Source: JBJFCE01 sp964437825
GTDB lineage: Bacteria > Bacillota > Clostridia > Lachnospirales > Lachnospiraceae
Length of the DNA stretch: 11,300 nt
Reading direction: 5' to 3'
NCBI GenBank assembly: GCA_964437825.1
Contig: CAYTIH010000067.1
Span: 1 to 11,300, forward strand
The position numbers were made by a program, and so were the translations under genes. The notes under the pieces were generated by a model. That model was not told where the DNA came from and did no database searches. It saw only the letters and a list, made by a program, of their open reading frames with translations. Positions 6,233 through 11,300 of the stretch are shown here, piece after piece; positions within the stretch are counted from its first letter, which is position 1, and each line of letters opens with the position of its first letter.

Positions 6233-7690
6233 ATGGGACAGATTATTGGTGATGGAATTACATTTGATGATGTGCTGCTGGTGCCGAGCTACTCTCAGGT
6301 AATTCCGAATCAGGTTGATTTAACAACATGGCTTACGAAAAAAATTAAACTGAATGTTCCGGTTATGAGCGCCGGAATGGACACTGTAACGGAACACAGA
6401 ATGGCAATTGCCATGGCCAGACAGGGCGGTATCGGTATTATTCACAAGAATATGTCCATTGAAGCCCAGGCAGAAGAAGTGGATAAAGTAAAACGTTCCG
6501 AAAATGGTGTTATTACTGATCCGTTTTCTCTTACCCCTGATCATACACTGGCGGATGCGGATGCGCTGATGGGCAAATTTCGTATTTCCGGCGTTCCTAT
6601 CACTGAGGGCCGCAGACTCGTAGGAATCATTACGAACCGCGACCTGAAATTCGAAACAGATTTTTCCAAGAAAATTAAAGAGTCCATGACAAGTGAGGGA
6701 CTGATTACTGCAAAGGCCGGCATTACACTGGATGAGGCAAAGAGAATTCTGGCAAAAGCCAGAAAGGAAAAGCTTCCGATTGTGGATGACGACTATAATC
6801 TCGTCGGACTTATTACGATTAAAGATATTGAAAAAACAATTAAATATCCGTTTGCCGCGAAGGATTCACAGGGACGTCTGCTGTGCGGTGCAGGCGTGGG
6901 CATTACGGCAAATGTACTGGAACGCGTCGGAGCGTTAGTGGACGCCAAGGTTGATGTTGTCGTTCTGGACAGTGCGCATGGTCATTCCGAAAATGTACTG
7001 AGATGTCTGCGTATGATTAAGGAAAAGTATCCTGATCTGCAGGTAATTGCAGGTAATGTGGCTACCGGCGCAGGCACGAAGGCGCTGATTGAGGCCGGTG
7101 CGGATGCTGTTAAGGTGGGAATCGGACCCGGTTCCATCTGTACCACACGTGTTGTCGCAGGTATCGGTGTACCGCAGATTACCGCTATCATGGATGCGTA
7201 TTCCGTAGCAAAGGAATATGGCATTCCGATTATTGCGGACGGTGGTATCAAATATTCCGGAGATATCACCAAAGCGATTGCAGCAGGCGGAAATGTCTGC
7301 ATGATGGGCTCCATTTTTGCAGGCTGTGATGAAGCGCCCGGAACCTTTGAGTTATTCCAGGGCAGAAAATACAAGGTATACCGCGGTATGGGTTCCATCG
7401 CTGCCATGGAAAACGGCAGTAAGGATCGTTATTTCCAGACTGACGCCAAGAAGCTTGTTCCGGAAGGCGTGGAAGGACGAGTTGCTTATAAGGGATTGGT
7501 AGAGGATACCGTATTCCAGTTGATGGGCGGTTTACGTTCCGGTATGGGATATTGCGGAACCCGTACGATTGAAGAATTAAAGCAGAACGGTAAATTTGTT
7601 AAGATTTCTGCCGCAGCGCTGCGGGAAAGTCATCCGCATGACATTCATATTACGAAGGAAGCGCCGAACTATAGTACGGATGATAAATAA
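6233..7690 (+). CDS. guaB: Inosine-5'-monophosphate dehydrogenase
   Basis: GuaB oxidises IMP to XMP with NAD+, the committed step to GMP in the cytosol. The product has 485 residues, the usual bacterial length. The barrel begins with TFDDVLLVPSYS and MSAGMDTVTE. A CBS pair occupies roughly residues 92-205 (ISGVPI...VGIITNRDL, then KLPIVDDDYNLVGLITIKDI). The catalytic loop GPGSICTTR places the nucleophile at Cys303. The phosphate-binding DGGIKYSGDI, the flap region RGMGSIAAM and MGYCGTRTIEEL follow. All key segments are intact. ATG 6233 has a strong AGGAGGGA site just upstream. It appears to have its own promoter and candidate operator, and it ends at a strong terminator, so it can be a single-gene unit as well as the second gene after the small membrane protein. 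Confidence 0.98.
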   Translation: MGQIIGDGITFDDVLLVPSYSQVIPNQVDLTTWLTKKIKLNVPVMSAGMDTVTEHRMAIAMARQGGIGIIHKNMSIEAQAEEVDKVKRSENGVITDPFSLTPDHTLADADALMGKFRISGVPITEGRRLVGIITNRDLKFETDFSKKIKESMTSEGLITAKAGITLDEAKRILAKARKEKLPIVDDDYNLVGLITIKDIEKTIKYPFAAKDSQGRLLCGAGVGITANVLERVGALVDAKVDVVVLDSAHGHSENVLRCLRMIKEKYPDLQVIAGNVATGAGTKALIEAGADAVKVGIGPGSICTTRVVAGIGVPQITAIMDAYSVAKEYGIPIIADGGIKYSGDITKAIAAGGNVCMMGSIFAGCDEAPGTFELFQGRKYKVYRGMGSIAAMENGSKDRYFQTDAKKLVPEGVEGRVAYKGLVEDTVFQLMGGLRSGMGYCGTRTIEELKQNGKFVKISAAALRESHPHDIHITKEAPNYSTDDK

Positions 7691-7752
7691 TCACAGGTTT
7701 ATACTAAAATGACTTTGTTAAGGGTATTTTAGAATGGATACCTATAAAAAAT

Positions 7753-7799
7753 AACAACAGGGCCGGGGAGATACTACTCCGGCCCTGTTGTTGCATTTT
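7753..7799 (+). terminator. Strong intrinsic terminator after guaB
   Basis: AACAACAGGGCCGG (7753-7766) pairs perfectly with CCGGCCCTGTTGTT (7779-7792), a 14-bp stem with a 12-base loop, followed by GCATTTT and preceded by an A-run at 7746-7750. It starts 62 bases after the guaB stop. The rest of 7691-7889 shows no further gene that I can support. Confidence 0.88.
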
Positions 7800-7889
7800 G
7801 ACAAGAAGTCATGTAGAATAGCAGTTAGAATATGAAAAAATACGGTTTTGTGAAGATATTTCGGTATCCTATTTGAGGAGGAAGCAAAG

Positions 7890-9398
7890 ATGCTGCGGCT
7901 GTCAGAACTGGAGCAATATAATCCGATTACGATACAATGTCATGATAACCCGGACGGGGATGCAATTGCATCCGGATTCGGGTTATATTCCTATTTCAGG
8001 GCAAAAGGAAAGGAAGTCAGACTCGTTTACAGCGGGAGAAATGAGATACATAAGGCCAATCTTCTGCTGATGGTAAAGGCACTGGAGATTCCCATAACAT
8101 ACATAGAGAAAACCGAGGAGGCTTGTGAGGGGCTGCTGATTACCGTGGACTGTCAATACGGCGCAGGAAATGTGACGAAGCTTCCGGCGGAGCATGTGGC
8201 TATCATAGACCATCATCAGATTGAAATCGAAGATTGCCCGCTTAGCAGAATCGAGCCCGATTATGACAGCTGTTCTACACTGGTCTGGCGGATGATGTCG
8301 GAGGAAGGGTATCCGGTTGAAGACAGGAATCTCGGAACGGCGCTGTATTATGGTTTATATACGGATACCAATCAGTTGACGGAGCTGTTCAATCCGAACG
8401 ATATGGATATGCGGGATGAAATCATTCATGACGGCGATTTGATTAACAGATTGAAGCAGACCAATTTATCCCTGCAGGAATTGGAAATTGCCGGTATTGC
8501 GCTTTTGCGTATTGTATATAATGAAGATTATCATTATGCCGTTGTGAAGACGAAGCCATGCGACCCCAATCTTTTGGGGTTGATCAGTGATTTTATGATT
8601 CAGGTGGCCGAAATCAACGCTTGTGTAGTGTATAACGAGCAGGAGGACGGATATAAGCTTTCCGTACGAAGCTGCAGTAAGGAGGTCCCTGCCAATGATC
8701 TGGTTGCTTTTTTGACAGAGGGCATCGGTTCCGGCGGCGGGCATACGGATAAAGCGGGCGGCTTTGTGATCAGAAGGCTTTATGAAGCAAAGAATAAAAC
8801 GCTTCATACGCAGGCGTTTTTCGGGAACAGAATGACGGAGTTCTTTGACAGCAACAGAATTATTTATGCATGCCATTATGAGAAGGAGATATCCGGTATG
8901 CAGGAATATCACCGTAAGGTCCTGACACTTGGCTATGTGGAGCCGGAGAAGATTTTCCCGGTCGGCACCTCTGCGACTGTCAGATCCGTGAAGGGCGACT
9001 TAAATCTGGTGATTGACGGGACGCAATATCTTATGATCGGAGTGCTCGGCGAGGTATATCTGAGAAGCAGGGAAAATTTTCAAAACATGAACGGAATACG
9101 TCCCGGCAGGTTCCGGATACAGGAGGACATAAGCTATCAGCCGGTGATTAAGAACAATGCGGATGGACGTGTGGAAGAATTGATACCCTATGCGGGAATC
9201 TGTGAGAGTATTTCGGATATTGATATTTATGCGGAAGAACTGACCCAGACCGTGAAGGTGTTTCCGTCCTGGGAGGCGGAGCATTACCAGCTCGGCAAGC
9301 CGGGGGACTATCTCTGTGTCAGAAAGGACAATCGGCATGAGATTTTTATAATGGAAAAAGGGGTGTTTTGCAAAGCGTATCAAAAGACGGAATCGTAA
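7890..9398 (+). CDS. DHH-family phosphoesterase with C-terminal extension
   Basis: The 502-residue protein belongs to the DHH/DHHA1 superfamily of metal-dependent phosphoesterases, which includes NrnA-type nanoRNases, pAp phosphatases and cyclic-dinucleotide hydrolases. The metal-binding motifs are all visible: HDNPDGDAIAS (residues 18-28), VDC with Asp87, DHH at 107-109 and LYTDT with Asp159. The DHHA1 substrate loop GGGHTDKAGG is at 282-291. The catalytic part therefore ends near residue 310, the full length of NrnA. The remaining 190 residues or so are extra. They contain two segments (about 362-401 and 455-497) that look like divergent copies of one unit (see findings). ATG 7890 follows a perfect AGGAGG (7876-7881) by 8 bases. 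There are no membrane helices, so it is cytosolic. The substrate cannot be told from sequence: short RNA or pAp is most likely. Co-transcription with glnS is possible but glnS has its own promoter. Confidence 0.93.
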   Translation: MLRLSELEQYNPITIQCHDNPDGDAIASGFGLYSYFRAKGKEVRLVYSGRNEIHKANLLLMVKALEIPITYIEKTEEACEGLLITVDCQYGAGNVTKLPAEHVAIIDHHQIEIEDCPLSRIEPDYDSCSTLVWRMMSEEGYPVEDRNLGTALYYGLYTDTNQLTELFNPNDMDMRDEIIHDGDLINRLKQTNLSLQELEIAGIALLRIVYNEDYHYAVVKTKPCDPNLLGLISDFMIQVAEINACVVYNEQEDGYKLSVRSCSKEVPANDLVAFLTEGIGSGGGHTDKAGGFVIRRLYEAKNKTLHTQAFFGNRMTEFFDSNRIIYACHYEKEISGMQEYHRKVLTLGYVEPEKIFPVGTSATVRSVKGDLNLVIDGTQYLMIGVLGEVYLRSRENFQNMNGIRPGRFRIQEDISYQPVIKNNADGRVEELIPYAGICESISDIDIYAEELTQTVKVFPSWEAEHYQLGKPGDYLCVRKDNRHEIFIMEKGVFCKAYQKTES

Positions 9399-9440
9399 AG
9401 GAGTCCGTTACGATTCAAAAGAGGAATCCGCTTGGAAATC

Positions 9441-9469
9441 TTGTCCATTTTACGATTCTGTGCTATGAT
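9441..9469 (+). promoter_or_regulatory. glnS promoter with extended -10
   Basis: TTGTCC (9441-9446, 4/6) and TATGAT (9464-9469, 5/6) are 17 bases apart. The -10 is preceded by TGC, the extended -10 element, which compensates for the weaker -35. The start would be near 9476, giving a leader of about 57 bases that contains the mini-ORF at 9506-9529. Confidence 0.6.
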
Positions 9470-9492
9470 AGGGGAAAACGCAAAAGCAGCAG

Positions 9493-9529
9493 AAGGAGGA
9501 GTCCGGTGAAGCCACGCTGCCGGAAATGA
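9493..9529 (+). promoter_or_regulatory. Strong ribosome binding site and 7-codon mini-ORF ahead of glnS
   Basis: AAGGAGGA (9493-9500) is followed after 5-6 bases by GTG (9506-9508), which opens a 7-codon frame (M/V-K-P-R-C-R-K) ending in TGA at 9527-9529. That TGA is in the glnS frame and stops 3 bases before the glnS ATG at 9533. The only strong ribosome binding site in the leader therefore serves the GTG and not glnS itself, whose nearest match is a weak GGA at 9522-9524. Translational coupling of glnS to a leader peptide is an inference. Confidence 0.45.
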
Positions 9530-9532
9530 CTT

Positions 9533-11245
9533 ATGAGTAATGCAGAAAATGTAGAAAACAAACCGGAAGAAAAAGAAAACGTATCCAAGAATTTTATTGA
9601 ACTGGAAATAGATAAGGATCTGGCCGAAGGGGTTTATGATACCGTGCATACCAGATTCCCGCCGGAGCCGAACGGTTATCTGCATATCGGACATGCCAAG
9701 AGCATTCTTTTAAATTACGGATTGGCACAGAAGTATCATGGAAAATTCAATATGCGTTTTGACGATACCAATCCGACCAAGGAGAAGTCCGAATTTGTAG
9801 AATCCATTAAAAAGGATATCGAATGGCTGGGCGCTGACTGGGAGGACAGATTGTTTTTTGCCTCCGATTATTTTGACCGGATGTATGAGGGCGCTGTTAA
9901 GCTAATTCAAAAAGGAAAAGCGTATGTGTCCGATTTGACTGCGGAGCAGATGAGGGAATATCGGGGGACCTTAACGGAGCCCGGCAAAAATGATCCGAAC
10001 AGAGAGCGAAGTATTGAAGAAAATCTCCGGATGTTTGAGGATATGAAAGCGGGAAAGTACGCGGACGGAGAAAAAACACTGCGTGCCAAAATTGATATGT
10101 CCTCTCCGAATATCAATATGCGTGATCCGATTATCTATCGTGTTGCCCATATGAGCCATCAGAATACGGGGGATAAGTGGTGCATTTATCCTATGTATGA
10201 TTTTGCCCATCCGATTGAGGATGCCATCGAGGGCATTACGCATTCCATCTGTACGCTGGAGTTTGAGGATCACAGGCCGTTATATGACTGGGTTGTGCGG
10301 GAACTGGAATATCCCCATCCGCCCAGACAGATTGAATTTGCAAAAATGTATTTGACCAATGTGGTCACCGGTAAACGGTATATCAAAAAGCTTGTAGAAG
10401 AAGGGATCGTCGACGGCTGGGATGATCCGAGGCTGGTATCCATCGCAGCGCTGAGAAGGAGGGGCTTTACGCCGCAGTCGATTAAGATGTTCGTGGATCT
10501 GTGCGGTGTATCCAAGAGCAATTCCTCGGTGGATTATGCGATGCTGGAATATTGTATCAGAGAGGATTTAAAGAAGAAATGTCCCCGTGTTATGGCGGCA
10601 CTGAACCCGATCAAGCTAGTGATTGATAATTATCCGGAGGGGCAAGAGGAGGAACTTGATATTCCGAATAATCTGGAAAATGAGGAACTTGGAAGCAGAA
10701 AGGTGCCCTTTGGAAGAGAAGTGTATATAGACAGGGACGACTTTATGGAGGAACCGCCGAAAAAGTATTTTCGTATGTTCCCGGGAAATGAGGTCCGCCT
10801 GATGAATGCGTACTTTGTGAAATGCACCGGTTTTGAAAAGGATGAAAACGGAAGGGTAACGGTGGTGCACGGAACCTATGATCCTGCATCCAAAGGCGGA
10901 AACAGTCCCGATGGCAGGAAAGTAAAGGGAACCATTCACTGGGTACCGGTAAACTATGCCGTACCTGTTACCGTGCGTTTGTATGAGAATATTGTAGATG
11001 AAGAAAAGGGCGTTTATAATGAGGAGGACGGCAGTCTGAACTTAAATCCCAATTCTCTGACTGTGCTTGAGAACTGCTATGTGGAGCCTTCAGTCAAGGG
11101 GGCGAAGCCCTATGAAAGTTTCCAGTTTGTAAGACAGGGATTTTTCTGCGTGGATTATAAGGATTCCAAGGACGATGCGCTGGTATTTAACCGTATTGTA
11201 TCGCTTAAGAGTTCCTTTGTTCTTCCCAAAAATGAAGATAAATAA
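9533..11245 (+). CDS. glnS: Glutaminyl-tRNA synthetase
   Basis: GlnRS is a class I synthetase that charges tRNA(Gln) directly with glutamine. The product has 570 residues, slightly longer than the 554 of E. coli. Following a charged N-terminal stretch of about 18 residues come FIELEIDKDL, TRFPPEPNGYLHIGHAKS (HIGH at 51-54) and MRFDDTNPTKE. GlnRS-specific segments follow: REYRGTLTEPGKN, LRAKIDM, CIYPMYDFAH and EGITHSICTLEF, which separate it from GluRS. The KMSKS-like loop reads VVTGKRYIKKL (277-287) where E. coli has VMSKRKL. The lysine-arginine pair is kept but the serine is replaced by glycine. GWDDPR and LRRRGFTP follow, then the two anticodon-binding beta-barrels. ATG 9533 matches the family start but lacks a strong ribosome binding site of its own. 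Co-existence with gatCAB upstream implies that Gln-tRNA does not depend only on the amidation route. Confidence 0.97.
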   Translation: MSNAENVENKPEEKENVSKNFIELEIDKDLAEGVYDTVHTRFPPEPNGYLHIGHAKSILLNYGLAQKYHGKFNMRFDDTNPTKEKSEFVESIKKDIEWLGADWEDRLFFASDYFDRMYEGAVKLIQKGKAYVSDLTAEQMREYRGTLTEPGKNDPNRERSIEENLRMFEDMKAGKYADGEKTLRAKIDMSSPNINMRDPIIYRVAHMSHQNTGDKWCIYPMYDFAHPIEDAIEGITHSICTLEFEDHRPLYDWVVRELEYPHPPRQIEFAKMYLTNVVTGKRYIKKLVEEGIVDGWDDPRLVSIAALRRRGFTPQSIKMFVDLCGVSKSNSSVDYAMLEYCIREDLKKKCPRVMAALNPIKLVIDNYPEGQEEELDIPNNLENEELGSRKVPFGREVYIDRDDFMEEPPKKYFRMFPGNEVRLMNAYFVKCTGFEKDENGRVTVVHGTYDPASKGGNSPDGRKVKGTIHWVPVNYAVPVTVRLYENIVDEEKGVYNEEDGSLNLNPNSLTVLENCYVEPSVKGAKPYESFQFVRQGFFCVDYKDSKDDALVFNRIVSLKSSFVLPKNEDK

Positions 11246-11270
11246 TGGACAATATGAAGTGACCTCACAT

Positions 11271-11299
11271 TTGTAGCAACGTGGATTTACCTGTATACT
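11271..11299 (+). promoter_or_regulatory. Candidate promoter at the right edge
   Basis: TATACT (11294-11299, 5/6) has TTGTAG (11271-11276, only 3/6) exactly 17 bases upstream. It lies 25 bases or more after the glnS stop and would drive a plus-strand gene beyond the window. No terminator is visible for glnS in the remaining 55 bases. Confidence 0.3.
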
Positions 11300-11300
11300 G

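Noticed and set aside
7719..7742. Short ATG frame and a weak GGTAT/ATACC inverted pair after guaB
   Set aside because: The frame has only seven codons with no ribosome binding site, and the 5-base arms are at chance level. The strong stem at 7753-7792 explains this region.
7798..7831. TTGACA (7798-7803) with TAGAAT (7826-7831) as a promoter for the DHH gene
   Set aside because: The -35 is perfect, but the two TAGAAT-like boxes lie 10 and 22 bases away, outside the usual 16-18. A promoter for this gene probably exists in 7793-7880, but I cannot place it.
7832..7876. 14-codon frame MKKYGFVKIFRYPI whose stop overlaps the DHH gene's ribosome binding site
   Set aside because: There is no ribosome binding site ahead of its ATG and the composition is unremarkable. 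Most likely it is chance.

Overview
The window looks like chromosomal housekeeping sequence from a Gram-positive member of the Clostridia, most likely Lachnospiraceae. That placement is an inference. It rests on the gene set (gatCAB and glnS together, a 500-residue DHH protein, small membrane proteins of a type I associate with this family), the strong AGGAGG-type ribosome binding sites, sigma-A-like promoters and intermediate GC. I see no tRNA or rRNA gene, CRISPR array, insertion sequence or phage gene.

Layout. Positions 2-4539 (+) hold a translation cluster: the 3' two thirds of aspS, then gatC, gatA and gatB, closely spaced and all on one strand. A convergent gene on the minus strand (4709-5407) encodes a membrane-anchored protein of unknown function. 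A shared hairpin at 4633-4671 separates it from gatB. A divergent intergenic region (5408-5675) carries a promoter facing each way and a 16-bp palindrome. Next, on the plus strand, come a small two-helix membrane protein (5676-6170) and guaB (6233-7690). The guaB gene appears to have its own promoter, whose -10 lies inside a second 16-bp palindrome, and it ends in a strong terminator. A DHH-family phosphoesterase with an unusual C-terminal extension (7890-9398) and glnS (9533-11245) complete the window. A candidate promoter sits at the extreme right end.

How the genes fit together. AspRS, GatCAB and GlnRS all supply aminoacyl-tRNA for Asn or Gln decoding. GatCAB amidates Asp-tRNA(Asn) and/or Glu-tRNA(Gln). 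Because a complete GlnRS is encoded about 5 kb away, and because aspS directly precedes gatCAB, the Asp-to-Asn route is the more likely main job of this GatCAB. GuaB commits IMP to GMP synthesis. The DHH protein is probably a nanoRNase or nucleotide phosphoesterase.

I do not find a clearly new multi-gene system. The items most worth a second look are the C-terminal domain of the DHH protein, with two possible copies of a 'PGDYL...GE.Y...F' unit; the in-frame GTG...TGA mini-ORF with the only strong ribosome binding site ahead of glnS; the two palindromes at the promoters of the small membrane gene and guaB; and the minus-strand membrane protein, which resembles a shortened solute-binding protein.
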